From contig CALGHE010000024.1 of assembly GCA_937915765.1 (NCBI GenBank), positions 1 through 43,817 on the forward strand: DNA of 43,817 nucleotides, written 5' to 3'. Shown piece after piece: positions 1-7,971 of the stretch (position 1 is the first letter of the stretch; each line of letters opens with the position of its first letter). The notes below the pieces were generated by a model. The model was given only the letters and a program-made list of their open reading frames with translations, was not told the origin of the DNA and made no database searches. The DNA comes from an uncultured Bacteroidales bacterium (GTDB lineage: Bacteria > Bacteroidota > Bacteroidia > Bacteroidales > Paludibacteraceae). The translations under genes were made by a program, and so were the position numbers.

Positions 1-123
1 GTTGATGGTGAAGTACGAGCCCTCCTCGATGTACTCCTCTATCTGCGCGAGCTTCCTGCTCGTGTCAACCATGTAATGCTGGGCAGGGTTGCAGCTGCCG
101 GTGGTGTTGAATCGCTTCTTCAT
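1..123 (-). CDS. AAA-ATPase-like / PD-(D/E)XK family protein, 5' end only
   Basis: The gene reads leftwards from an ATG at 123 and runs off the window edge after 41 codons. The N-terminus begins MKKRFNTTGSCNP, followed by HYMVD and ending YFTIN. This pattern is typical of the start of the AAA-ATPase-like family (PF09820), often fused to a C-terminal PD-(D/E)XK nuclease-like domain and present in many copies in Bacteroidales genomes. In that family YFTIN is followed by the Walker A segment, which would lie just outside the window. A Bacteroidetes -7 box lies 18 bases upstream, which supports this start. The biological role of the family is not settled. The assignment rests on the N-terminal signature only; the ATPase and nuclease motifs cannot be seen. 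Confidence 0.7.
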   Translation of the reverse strand, partial: MKKRFNTTGSCNPAQHYMVDTSRKLAQIEEYIEEGSYFTIN

Positions 124-140
124 GTAAAATTCATTTTCCG

Positions 141-148
141 CAAAGATA
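141..148 (-). promoter_or_regulatory. Bacteroidetes -7 promoter element for the AAA-ATPase-like gene
   Basis: On the minus strand this reads TATCTTTG, an exact match to the TAnnTTTG -7 consensus of the Bacteroidetes primary sigma factor. It lies 18 bases upstream of the ATG at 123. The rest of the 124-404 spacer shows nothing else recognisable. Confidence 0.5.
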
Positions 149-370
149 ATGATTTTTTTGATTGGACAGATGCAGCAGCACAAAGCAGTCGTGCTCCTTT
201 ATTCCAAAACGAAAGCAAATTACACTAAGCACCTGAAAATCTTGAACTTTGCAATAAATCTTTGAAAGACAGGTTAATCAGAAATAGCAACAACGCATAT
301 ATCCGTAATATAATTGCCTAAAAAATCACTCGTAATAAAAGAAACATTAATAAAATCCAACAAAAAAAGT

Positions 371-378
371 TATATTTG
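371..378 (+). promoter_or_regulatory. -7 promoter element for the WG-repeat gene
   Basis: TATATTTG matches TAnnTTTG and is followed by GC as is common. It lies 26 bases upstream of the ATG at 405. No clear TTTG -33 box is visible. Confidence 0.5.
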
Positions 379-404
379 CGTTTAGGATTAAAACAACAGA
401 TGCC

Positions 405-1334
405 ATGGAAATACGCTTTCCCTTAAAAATTTTTCCGCATACAGGTTTTGTTTTTAATAAAACGAGTCTGTTATCAATTTTAGTGTGCTTTTTTTGCGGC
501 GAACTCAGTGCCAGAAGCTGGAAGGTTTCAGAATTGAACATAAAGATAGACAAATCTTGGATTCCGGGCGATTTTCACGACGGGGCTGCGACTGTTGACG
601 TGTTCGACGCAGAGAAGTCCGAATATAGGCGCGGCTACATAAACATGGGCGGCGAATGGATAGTTGAACCTAAATTCATGCCATTCAAGCGCACAGGCTC
701 TTTAGATATAAACGGTGATTTCCACGACGGAATGGCGCTCGTGCTGCTGAACACAGACAAACAGAACGACGCATGGAGCTACATAGACTTGTCCGGCAAA
801 ATGCTCAGCGACACATTCAGCGGCGCTCTGCCCTTTCAAAACGGTTACGCCGTAGTAATCAACAACGAGAAGCACGGACACATAAACAAGAAAGGAGAAT
901 ACTTTGACAACAAAACAATAATCCGCCATAACCCGAAAAGCAACGGTTACAAGATATTCCGCACGAAAAAATACAGAAGCAGGTGCGGCTACATCAATCC
1001 GGTGATACACGACACTATTCCGCCCCGCTATCTGAACTGCGGCAAATTCCACAACGGACTTGCAAAAGTGAACGATGACAAAGGTTGGCACTTCATCAAT
1101 TCGGCTGGACGAAAAGTCGTTATAGAAAAGAAAGGCTTTAACATAGACCATTTTGAGAACGGCTTTGCTGTAATCACAAACCTGAAAAGTAAAAAGATGG
1201 GGCTTGTGGACAGATGGGGGCGCTCTGTTCTGCCCGTCGAATTTGAATATGTGGGAGATGTGTCTGACAACATGATTGTTCTTACAAAAAAGAACGGAAT
1301 TTACAAATACATGGAGATAACCAGCGGAAGGTAA
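405..1334 (+). CDS. WG-repeat protein with N-terminal signal sequence
   Basis: A 309-residue protein. After a short basic stretch, residues about 20-37 form a hydrophobic segment (LLSILVCFFCGEL) ending near SARSW, consistent with a signal peptide and export. The remainder is built from WG-type beta repeats (PF14903): units of the form GYIN..G.WIVEPKF, SYIDLSGKM, HGHINKKGEYF, WHFINSAGRK and MGLVDRWGRS, alternating with FHDGMALV, FQNGYAVV, FHNGLAKV and FENGFAVI half-units. WG-repeat proteins are common and mostly uncharacterised in Bacteroidetes; they are thought to form beta-propeller-like binding surfaces. The gene stands alone, with its own -7 box and a shared terminator downstream facing ddh. 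No catalytic motif is visible, so no specific function is proposed. Confidence 0.8.
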   Translation: MEIRFPLKIFPHTGFVFNKTSLLSILVCFFCGELSARSWKVSELNIKIDKSWIPGDFHDGAATVDVFDAEKSEYRRGYINMGGEWIVEPKFMPFKRTGSLDINGDFHDGMALVLLNTDKQNDAWSYIDLSGKMLSDTFSGALPFQNGYAVVINNEKHGHINKKGEYFDNKTIIRHNPKSNGYKIFRTKKYRSRCGYINPVIHDTIPPRYLNCGKFHNGLAKVNDDKGWHFINSAGRKVVIEKKGFNIDHFENGFAVITNLKSKKMGLVDRWGRSVLPVEFEYVGDVSDNMIVLTKKNGIYKYMEITSGR

Positions 1335-1349
1335 GCCATAGGAATCAAA

Positions 1350-1382
1350 GAAGAGCGACAAATACAAAATCAGCCGCTCTTC
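1350..1382. terminator. Bidirectional terminator between WG-repeat gene and ddh
   Basis: Inverted repeat GAAGAGCG/CGCTCTTC with a 17-base loop. It is followed by CTTTTAT on the plus strand and by TTTGATT on the minus strand. It sits between two convergent genes. Confidence 0.65.
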
Positions 1383-1412
1383 CTTTTATCATACTACAAT
1401 GTATCTTATTTT

Positions 1413-2315
1413 TTACACCAAAGCACGAATCAAAGATTCCTTGTCGCCAGGAAGCAGATCCATAGGAGCAATTTCAGGCATAGCGTAACAGCCTGGACGC
1501 TGCTTAACAGCAGCTCTTGCGCACGAAGTCATAATCTGAGCCGTAAGAGCCGGATTATTAATCTTCATGGTAAACTCGAACAACTGGTTCTGAGTCTTTC
1601 CTGAAACACCCTTACGTTCGATAAGCACACCATGTCCCATATCCTGAAGCGCATCTACGCTCTCAACCGCCATAACGTGTGTTTCATCATGCGAGAAATA
1701 AGAGTCTGTCTTTATTTCGTTAGCCACATCATCCAGCTTAGCGCCATCTTCCAGCTCCACATAAACCATACGGCGATGCACGCCTGTTCCTGTAGGGATA
1801 GTCATTGAAAGCGCATTCTTCACACCCTTCTTAGAGCGAGCCACAACAGAGTGCCCCATGCTCATGCCCGGACCAAAATTCGTATAAGTCAGACCTTTAG
1901 GAGCCATAGCCAAAAGCAGAGTTCTGATAACAGAGTCAGAACCCGGGTCCCAGCCTGCAGATATCACAGAAGCCACATTATTCTTCTTGCACTCTGCGTC
2001 AAGCATTTCGTGCAACTCCCAAAGAGCATCTCCATGAATATCAAAACTATCCACAGTGCAGATGCCTTTGTTCACTATAGCCTTAGCCATTTCAGGCACA
2101 CTACGAGACGGTCCGCAAAGGATAGCGACATCCACCTTGCCCAATTCCACGATATCAGAAACAATCTTCACGCCAGCAAGTTCAGCCGGAGCCGGACCTG
2201 AAACAGAACGCCTCACAACACCAGCCAGTTCCATATCCTGCGCGGTCTGCACAGCCTCAACCGCAAATTTTCCTATATTGCCATAGCCAACAACAGCCAC
2301 TTTAATTTTATCCAT
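1413..2315 (-). CDS. ddh: meso-diaminopimelate D-dehydrogenase
   Basis: Ddh converts L-tetrahydrodipicolinate plus ammonia and NADPH to meso-2,6-diaminopimelate in one step, feeding lysine and peptidoglycan synthesis. The protein has 300 residues, the usual family length. It opens with a Rossmann motif (VAVVGYGNIGK), then has the family's CGPS and SFDIHGD segments, SAGWDPGS near residue 125, and the FGPGMSMGHSV substrate-binding loop. An upstream in-frame ATG exists at 2387, but the protein homology begins at MDKIKVAVVGYG, so the ATG at 2315 was chosen; the longer form would also overlap the gdhA terminator hairpin. It lies downstream of gdhA in the same direction. Pairing with glutamate dehydrogenase makes sense because both consume ammonia and NADPH. 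Confidence 0.93.
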   Translation of the reverse strand: MDKIKVAVVGYGNIGKFAVEAVQTAQDMELAGVVRRSVSGPAPAELAGVKIVSDIVELGKVDVAILCGPSRSVPEMAKAIVNKGICTVDSFDIHGDALWELHEMLDAECKKNNVASVISAGWDPGSDSVIRTLLLAMAPKGLTYTNFGPGMSMGHSVVARSKKGVKNALSMTIPTGTGVHRRMVYVELEDGAKLDDVANEIKTDSYFSHDETHVMAVESVDALQDMGHGVLIERKGVSGKTQNQLFEFTMKINNPALTAQIMTSCARAAVKQRPGCYAMPEIAPMDLLPGDKESLIRALV

Positions 2316-2347
2316 AATCTTATATCTTTTAAATGTTACGTCCTTAC

Positions 2348-2384
2348 AAAAAATCCCCGAAGCTAATTTAACGACGGGGATTTT
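2348..2384 (-). terminator. Rho-independent terminator of gdhA
   Basis: Stem AAAATCCCCG/CGGGGATTTT (2350-2359 with 2375-2384). On the minus strand it runs straight into a T tract (complement of the A run at 2348-2353). It separates gdhA from ddh, so ddh depends on read-through or its own promoter. Confidence 0.8.
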
Positions 2385-2404
2385 CAATATTATACGATTA
2401 AAAT

Positions 2405-3751
2405 TTATACCAAACCTTGAGCCATCATAGCATCTGCAACCTTAACGAAGCCAGCGATATTAGCTCCGTTAACGTAGTTAACAGTTCCGTCCTCTTCAGT
2501 ACCGTACTTAACGCAGTTATCGTGGATATTCTTCATGATAGACTTCAACTTAGAGTCAACCTCTTCTGAAGTCCAAGAGATACGGCCTGAGTTCTGGCAC
2601 ATTTCAAGACCTGAAGTAGCCACACCACCAGCATTAGAAGCCTTTCCAGGAGCGTAAAGAATCTTAGCAGCGATGAATGCGTTAACAGCACCGATAGTAG
2701 AAGGCATGTTAGCACCCTCTGCCACACAGATTACACCGTTGTCAAGCAATGCCTTAGCATCGTCTTCGTCCAATTCATTCTGAGTAGCGCAAGGCATAGC
2801 GACATCAAACTTAGCCAACTTCCAAGGGCGAGCGCCGTCGAAATACTTAGCAGAAGGATATTTGTCAGCATACTCCTTGATACGTCCGCGCTTAACATTC
2901 TTCAATTCGAAGATGAACGCCAACTTTTCAGCATCGATACCGTCCGGATCGTAGATTGCACCATTTGAGTCAGAAAGAGTCACAACCTTAGCTCCGAGCT
3001 GAGTACACTTTTCGACAGCGTACTGAGCAACATTACCAGAACCAGAGATAGCGACAGTCTTGCCCTTCAAAGAGTCGCCCTTAGTTTCGAGCATATACTG
3101 AGCAAAGTAAGTTGTACCGTAACCAGTAGCTTCAGGACGGATCAACGAACCTCCGAAAGAAAGACCCTTACCAGTGAACACACCAGTAAACTCGTTCTTC
3201 AATCTCTTATACTGACCGAACATGAAACCAACTTCACGAGCACCAGTACCGATGTCACCTGCAGGAACGTCAGTGTCAGGACCGATGTGACGGTACAATT
3301 CAGTGATGAAGCTTTGGCAGAAACGCATGATTTCATTGTCAGACTTGCCTTTAGGGTCGAAGTCAGAACCACCCTTACCGCCACCCATAGGAAGAGTAGT
3401 CAAAGAGTTCTTCAAAACCTGTTCAAAAGCCAAGAACTTCAAAGTGCTCAAATTAACAGAAGGATGCAAACGGATACCGCCTTTGTAAGGACCGATAGCG
3501 CTGTTCATCTGCACACGGTAACCACGGTTGATCTGGAATTCGCCCTTGTCGTCAATCCAAGGAATACGGAAGATGATAACTCTTTCCGGCTCAGTCATTC
3601 TTTCAAGAATCTTAGCAGCCTTGTACTTTGGATTCTTTTCGATGAAAGGCATAAGAGAAGAAACTACTTCCTCTACTGCTTGGTGAAACAATGTTTCTCC
3701 TGGGTTCTTTGCAACCACCCAGTCCATGAATTCTTTTACATTTGCATTCAT
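2405..3751 (-). CDS. gdhA: NADP-type glutamate dehydrogenase
   Basis: Catalyses reductive amination of 2-oxoglutarate to glutamate, the main ammonia-assimilation step in many Bacteroidales. It has 448 residues, the normal length for the hexameric bacterial enzyme. The catalytic region PMGGGKGGSDFD carries the active-site lysine near residue 125, followed by the VPAGDIGTGAREVG segment; the Rossmann glycine motif is VAISGSGNVAQ. The start at 3751 (MNANVKEFMDWV) matches the usual N-terminus. Codons favour GCT, AAG and TTG more than most neighbours, suggesting high expression (an impression, not a calculation). A long 5' leader separates it from a -7 box at 3883-3890, and a strong terminator follows it. 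Confidence 0.95.
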   Translation of the reverse strand: MNANVKEFMDWVVAKNPGETLFHQAVEEVVSSLMPFIEKNPKYKAAKILERMTEPERVIIFRIPWIDDKGEFQINRGYRVQMNSAIGPYKGGIRLHPSVNLSTLKFLAFEQVLKNSLTTLPMGGGKGGSDFDPKGKSDNEIMRFCQSFITELYRHIGPDTDVPAGDIGTGAREVGFMFGQYKRLKNEFTGVFTGKGLSFGGSLIRPEATGYGTTYFAQYMLETKGDSLKGKTVAISGSGNVAQYAVEKCTQLGAKVVTLSDSNGAIYDPDGIDAEKLAFIFELKNVKRGRIKEYADKYPSAKYFDGARPWKLAKFDVAMPCATQNELDEDDAKALLDNGVICVAEGANMPSTIGAVNAFIAAKILYAPGKASNAGGVATSGLEMCQNSGRISWTSEEVDSKLKSIMKNIHDNCVKYGTEEDGTVNYVNGANIAGFVKVADAMMAQGLV

Positions 3752-3882
3752 ACGTCAAAATATATAAAATTGTTATTAATATACATCTCCTTGCAATCAA
3801 AAAACGCCTCCCTAATCTGACAAAACGAAACTTTTACCGCACTATTTTGCCCCACCTATCACAAATCCTTTTGATTACGACG

Positions 3883-3890
3883 CAAAATTA
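3883..3890 (-). promoter_or_regulatory. -7 element upstream of gdhA
   Basis: Minus strand reads TAATTTTG, an exact TAnnTTTG match. It implies a leader of roughly 125 nt before the gdhA ATG. Confidence 0.45.
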
Positions 3891-4088
3891 ATAAAAATTT
3901 AAATAACTCGTATTATTTTGTAAGATAAATATTGACTAAAAACACATCTATTTTTAAATTGCGATATTTTTAGTGTGAAAACTTACGATTTATTCGTCAT
4001 AAACCTTATTTTACAACAAATCAAAACCATTGAATATTTACAAAAAGTTAAAATCTCTCCTTTTCATTATTATTTTTATCAAATTGAT

Positions 4089-4096
4089 TAAATTTG
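4089..4096 (+). promoter_or_regulatory. Distal -7 element upstream of the DapL-like gene
   Basis: TAAATTTG followed by CA, an exact TAnnTTTG match, about 108 bases before the ATG at 4205. Confidence 0.4.
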
Positions 4097-4161
4097 CACG
4101 TCAAAAACATCATAATGTAAACAAAAATCGCAAATATTCCTTTTAGATTAAAATATTACAT

Positions 4162-4169
4162 TATTTTTG
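4162..4169 (+). promoter_or_regulatory. Proximal -7 element of the DapL-like gene
   Basis: TATTTTTG followed by CA, an exact match to the consensus, 35 bases before the ATG at 4205. This is the better placed of the two candidates. Confidence 0.5.
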
Positions 4170-4204
4170 CATAAATTTACAATCATCATTAATTCTATAC
4201 GCTT

Positions 4205-5452
4205 ATGGCTCTAATCAATGAGGATTATCTGAAACTTCCGGAGAATTATCTTTTTTCTGAAATAAATAAAAAGATAAACATCTTCAAGGCTATGCGTCCA
4301 AACTCCAAGGTCATCCACCTCGACGCGGGCGACTCGTCCGCCATTCTGAAAGGCAAAGTAGCAAAAGCTCTGCACCGCTCTGTCGATGAGCTGACCGACA
4401 AAAGCGGCGATTCTCTTCTTTCTGACATCGGCGAACTTAAAAAGTCCCTCATAAGCAAAATCCTTAAAACCGACTACGAGGCTCGTGGCGTAAGGTTGTC
4501 GCACGACGAAATCTTCCTGAGCGACAATGCGAAAAACACTGCCGAAGACATTAACGAAATAATAAGCCGGGACAATATCGTCGGGATACTGGACCCGAAT
4601 TATCCTGCCTACATATATTCTAACGTGATGAACGGACGTGCCGGCGAGAAGATGAACGACGGCAGATGGAGCAACCTTGTTTATATACCATGCAACTGGA
4701 ACAATAATTTCACGCCCGACTTCCCTCAGGAAAAACTCGACGTGATATACCTCAGTCTGCCAAACAACCCTACAGGCGCCACGCTGACGTTCTCCGAACT
4801 GAAAAAATGGGTCAAATATGCAATAGATAATCACGCGCTCATCATATTTGACGCGGCTCATGAACACTACATCACAGAATCGGACGTGCCTCACTCTATT
4901 TACGAAATCAAAGGCGCTAAAAAAGTTGCGGTTGAAATAAGAAGCTTCTCCAAAACAACAGGCTTCACAGGTTCCAACTTTTCCTTTGTCATTGTGCCGA
5001 AAGAGGTAACCGCATTCACCATGACCGGCGAGGCAGTCTCGCTGAACAAGATATGGCAAAAGAGGCTCACTTCAAAATTCAGCGGGATACCTTATATAAC
5101 ACTTCGTACCGCAGAGGCTCTTTACTCGCCAGAAGGGCTTGCAGAACGCAAGGAGCTGGCCATGTATTATATGAAAAACGCAAAGATTATCAGAGAGACT
5201 GTCTCAAAAATCGGACTGAAAGTGCACGGCGGCATAAACTCTCCCTACGTCTGGGTCAAAACGCCTCAAGACGTCTCCTCCTGGAAATTCTTCGAAATGC
5301 TTCTTTATAAGGCCAATATAGTCTGCACTCCGGGCGTCGGTTTTTGTCCGGGCGGCGAAGGCAGCGTGAGGTTCACCGGATTTTGCAAAAGGGAAGATGT
5401 GGAAGAGGCTATGAAAAGGCTCATGCTATTTAAATCGTCCATCCCTTTTTAA
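4205..5452 (+). CDS. Divergent LL-diaminopimelate aminotransferase-like enzyme (PLP fold type I)
   Basis: 415 residues, the length of DapL, which transaminates tetrahydrodipicolinate to LL-diaminopimelate with glutamate. It aligns with DapL end to end: YLFSEINKKIN at the start, NNPTGAT at 187-193, SFSK with the Schiff-base lysine K250, FTG after it, YSPEG, PYVWVKTP near 347 and GEGSVRF with a carboxylate-binding Arg at 389. It departs from the family where substrate and cofactor are handled. The aspartate-tyrosine pair normally written DAAYE is DAAHE here (H219 in place of the Tyr that contacts the PLP ring oxygen). The glycine-rich GYGPEQGY-type loop is missing, and the phosphate-binding GSKCD segment reads NAKNT. 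It is probably a paralog of a true DapL; whether it still makes LL-DAP is open. Confidence 0.8.
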   Translation: MALINEDYLKLPENYLFSEINKKINIFKAMRPNSKVIHLDAGDSSAILKGKVAKALHRSVDELTDKSGDSLLSDIGELKKSLISKILKTDYEARGVRLSHDEIFLSDNAKNTAEDINEIISRDNIVGILDPNYPAYIYSNVMNGRAGEKMNDGRWSNLVYIPCNWNNNFTPDFPQEKLDVIYLSLPNNPTGATLTFSELKKWVKYAIDNHALIIFDAAHEHYITESDVPHSIYEIKGAKKVAVEIRSFSKTTGFTGSNFSFVIVPKEVTAFTMTGEAVSLNKIWQKRLTSKFSGIPYITLRTAEALYSPEGLAERKELAMYYMKNAKIIRETVSKIGLKVHGGINSPYVWVKTPQDVSSWKFFEMLLYKANIVCTPGVGFCPGGEGSVRFTGFCKREDVEEAMKRLMLFKSSIPF

Positions 5453-5522
5453 GAGCCTATCTAATTCACGTCTGCAAGCATTTATGTCTTGAAATTCGAT
5501 CCGGACACTTTTGAATCACATC

Positions 5523-5561
5523 AAAAAAAAGATGGACGGAAAAGATACTTTCTCTCCGTCC
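5523..5561 (-). terminator. Rho-independent terminator of the ROK kinase gene
   Basis: GGACGGA at 5534-5540 pairs with TCCGTCC at 5555-5561. On the minus strand the hairpin is followed by ATC and a run of eight T. Confidence 0.8.
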
Positions 5562-5584
5562 ACCTATATGACATTAAGGAACAA

Positions 5585-6559
5585 TTATTTTGCCTCCCAC
5601 GCAAGCGCAGACGCCCCAAGCACGGCCGCATCAGCATCTTTCATTTCTGAGAATAGCACCTTTACCTTATTCTTAAATATAGGCATCAAGTTATTGTTCA
5701 TGGTTTCAACAAGCGGTTTCATGAGCAAGTCGCCAGACTTTGCCAGACCTCCGAAAAGCACAATAGCCTCCGGCGAGCTGAACTTGATGAAATCAGCAAA
5801 CGCCTCGCCAAGCACCTGTCCTGTGAAAGCGAAAATATCCTTTGCGATAACATCACCCTGAACCGCAGCGTCGAACACATCTTTCGATGTAATCTGGTCT
5901 GCAGGAATCTTACGAAGCAAAGAGTCTTCGCTCGCGCGCTTTTCAAGAAATTCGCGAGCTGTGCGAGCCACGCCAGTCGCCGAAGTGTAAGTTTCCAGAC
6001 AACCGCAGCTTCCGCAACCGCACTGGCGTCCGTTTTCACGGCGCACAATAACGTGTCCCAATTCGCCAGCGAATCCGTCATGTCCATAAACAAGGCTACC
6101 ATTGCAAACAACGCCGCTGCCCACGCCGGTACCAAGCGTAATCATGATAAAGTCCTTCATTCCTCGAGCCGCTCCATAAGTCATCTCTCCAACCGCTGCA
6201 GCATTCGCATCGTTAGTCAATGCGCAAGGCACACCAAATTTTTCCGATATAATCTTAGCGAAAGGGATGACGCCCTTCCACGGCAAATTTGCCGCATGCT
6301 CAATGTTACCTGTGTAAAAATTTGCGTTCGGAGCGCCAACACCAATACCTTTAATCTTGTCAATGCCGCAGTTGTCCGCTATAAGCTTTGACAATTCCGC
6401 ATACAATTCGTCAACATATTTATCCAACTCCTTATGACGCTGAGTCTTGATTGAATTTGACGCCAAAACATTTCCTTTCGCATCTACAATTCCAAAAACC
6501 GTGTTCGTACCGCCTATGTCGATACCTACAACGTATGGTCTAACTTCTGTCGCTGCCAT
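5585..6559 (-). CDS. ROK-family sugar kinase, probable glucokinase
   Basis: 324 residues, typical of ROK kinases that phosphorylate glucose or related hexoses with ATP in the cytoplasm. The ATP-binding motif GIDIGGTNT is at residues 12-20. LTNDANAAAVGE contains the catalytic Asp region, and ITLGTGVGSGVV is the second phosphate motif. The zinc site is complete: a His in GELGHVIV followed by CGCGSCGCLE. There is no N-terminal helix-turn-helix, so this is a kinase and not a ROK repressor. It stands alone, with a -7 box upstream and a terminator downstream. Glucokinase is the most likely activity; N-acetylmannosamine or fructose kinase cannot be excluded from sequence alone. Confidence 0.85.
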   Translation of the reverse strand: MAATEVRPYVVGIDIGGTNTVFGIVDAKGNVLASNSIKTQRHKELDKYVDELYAELSKLIADNCGIDKIKGIGVGAPNANFYTGNIEHAANLPWKGVIPFAKIISEKFGVPCALTNDANAAAVGEMTYGAARGMKDFIMITLGTGVGSGVVCNGSLVYGHDGFAGELGHVIVRRENGRQCGCGSCGCLETYTSATGVARTAREFLEKRASEDSLLRKIPADQITSKDVFDAAVQGDVIAKDIFAFTGQVLGEAFADFIKFSSPEAIVLFGGLAKSGDLLMKPLVETMNNNLMPIFKNKVKVLFSEMKDADAAVLGASALAWEAK

Positions 6560-6608
6560 TATTTTATATATTTTTAATCTTTAATAAATGAATTTATAAT
6601 GAAACTCC

Positions 6609-6616
6609 CAAAGTTA
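6609..6616 (-). promoter_or_regulatory. -7 element of the ROK kinase gene
   Basis: Minus strand reads TAACTTTG, an exact TAnnTTTG match about 50 bases before the ATG at 6559. Confidence 0.5.
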
Positions 6617-6660
6617 AACATTTTTCGACGATTAATACACCTTATTACGTAATTTTAATG

Positions 6661-6668
6661 TAAATTCG
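6661..6668 (+). promoter_or_regulatory. -7 element of surE
   Basis: TAAATTCG followed by CA, the common TAnnTTCG variant, 38 bases before the ATG at 6707. Confidence 0.45.
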
Positions 6669-6706
6669 CAACTGATTTATGTTTTTTTTAATTTCGAGTT
6701 TATTTT

Positions 6707-7465
6707 ATGAGTCAAAGACCAACTATTCTTATAACAAACGACGACGGAGTTGAAGCTAAAGGAATTTACGAATTGGTCTCGGTCGCCAAAGATTTCGGAG
6801 ATGTTATTGTCTTTGCGCCAGATTCGGCTCGTTCCGGAATGTCGAACGCCATGACATGCGGCAAACCGGTCTTCTTCAAGAAAATAAAAGCCGAAGACAA
6901 CGTAACGTGGCACTCTTGCTCCGGAACTCCTACAGACTGCGTGAAGCTGGCCCTCTCCACAATTATGAGAGAGAGGAAGCCGGACCTGCTTCTTTCCGGA
7001 ATCAACCACGGCTCTAACTCGGCTGTAAATATTTTATACTCCGGCACAATGGGGGCTGTGCTTGACGGATGCGTGAACGGAATCCCGTCTGTCGGGTTCT
7101 CCTTGCTGGACTTTGACGAAAACGCAGACTTCTCCGCCACAAAAAAACATGTGCGGAAAATTATTGAATTTGCATTGAAAAACTTAAACAAAGGCGTATG
7201 TCTGAACGTTAATTTCCCGTTAGGAGAAATCAAGGGTCTGAAATTTTGCAGACAGGCCGACGCTTGCTGGTGCGAAGAGTTCGAAAATCACGGCACAGAC
7301 TCTGAGCCGGAATATTGGCTTGCCGGAGAATTTAGAAACCGGGAACCGCAGTCTGATGACACTGACGAATGGGCTTTGTCCAACGGATATGCGTCTGTTG
7401 TGCCTACACAGGTTGACATGACCTGCTACTCCGCTTTGAAAGAGTTTGGCAACTTTGAATTTTGA
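6707..7465 (+). CDS. surE: 5'/3'-nucleotidase SurE
   Basis: 252-residue survival protein E, a metal-dependent nucleoside monophosphate phosphatase. The N-terminal metal-binding motif ILITNDDGVEAKGI is intact, with the two adjacent aspartates. The APDSARSGMSNA loop, the SGTPTDCVKLAL segment and LLSGINHGSN with its metal-binding Asn are all present in family order. It is first of three co-directional genes: 34 bp later comes a small membrane protein and then lpxB. The start at 6707 directly precedes the TNDDG motif by the usual distance. No oddities were seen. Confidence 0.93.
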   Translation: MSQRPTILITNDDGVEAKGIYELVSVAKDFGDVIVFAPDSARSGMSNAMTCGKPVFFKKIKAEDNVTWHSCSGTPTDCVKLALSTIMRERKPDLLLSGINHGSNSAVNILYSGTMGAVLDGCVNGIPSVGFSLLDFDENADFSATKKHVRKIIEFALKNLNKGVCLNVNFPLGEIKGLKFCRQADACWCEEFENHGTDSEPEYWLAGEFRNREPQSDDTDEWALSNGYASVVPTQVDMTCYSALKEFGNFEF

Positions 7466-7499
7466 CATATTTTTTGAATATTTTTAATTTTTTGCAATT

Positions 7500-7889
7500 A
7501 TGGGCTACTATAACAATGATGATATGGATGATGATATGGACTGGAACAAATACGGACATCAAACACCCAACGAAACTTGGGTGTATCAGAGACGAAAAAG
7601 CTTCGACTCTTTTCTTTGGGGATTTGTCCCTTCTTTCATATTGCCGCTTCTTATCTTGACGCTGATGATATATCGCCAAGGTATCGCAAAAACGGTACCT
7701 GACATTCTTGTATATATATGGCTTGCTTCTGCAAACTACTATTTTTTAAACACTTTTATATTAAGCATGCTGCCTAATATGTTTCTTTTTCTGTTCTTCT
7801 ACAAAACAGAACGCTGGAAAGGATGCTACGGACTTGTGCTTGCCACTATGTCATGGTTCATATTCTTCATTATCAGGCAGATTTTTTAA
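7500..7889 (+). CDS. Small membrane protein between surE and lpxB, unknown function
   Basis: 129 residues. The N-terminus is unusually acidic and aromatic (MGYYNNDDMDDDMDW, then NKYGHQTPNETW). It is followed by three hydrophobic stretches at about residues 42-58, 68-92 and 105-127 that look like membrane helices. No known domain was recognised. It is 34 bp after surE and 82 bp before lpxB on the same strand, so it is probably co-transcribed with both. Sitting next to lpxB suggests a membrane or envelope role, but that is inference from position only. The residue composition and clean spacing make it a believable gene. Confidence 0.75.
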   Translation: MGYYNNDDMDDDMDWNKYGHQTPNETWVYQRRKSFDSFLWGFVPSFILPLLILTLMIYRQGIAKTVPDILVYIWLASANYYFLNTFILSMLPNMFLFLFFYKTERWKGCYGLVLATMSWFIFFIIRQIF

Positions 7890-7971
7890 TCAGAAACAAA
7901 TTAATTCAACAAAAGGCCGAACAGATGGTTTCACCATACGTTTTGCTCATATATAACAAAAAAAACTTTAT

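Larger units (their letters stand above)
3752..4204. other. Divergent AT-rich intergenic region between gdhA and the DapL-like gene
   Basis: This 453-bp stretch is very AT-rich and has no plausible coding frame. It holds one minus-strand -7 box for gdhA and two plus-strand -7 boxes (4089-4096 and 4162-4169) for the aminotransferase. No riboswitch fold or clear operator palindrome was recognised. Confidence 0.6.
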
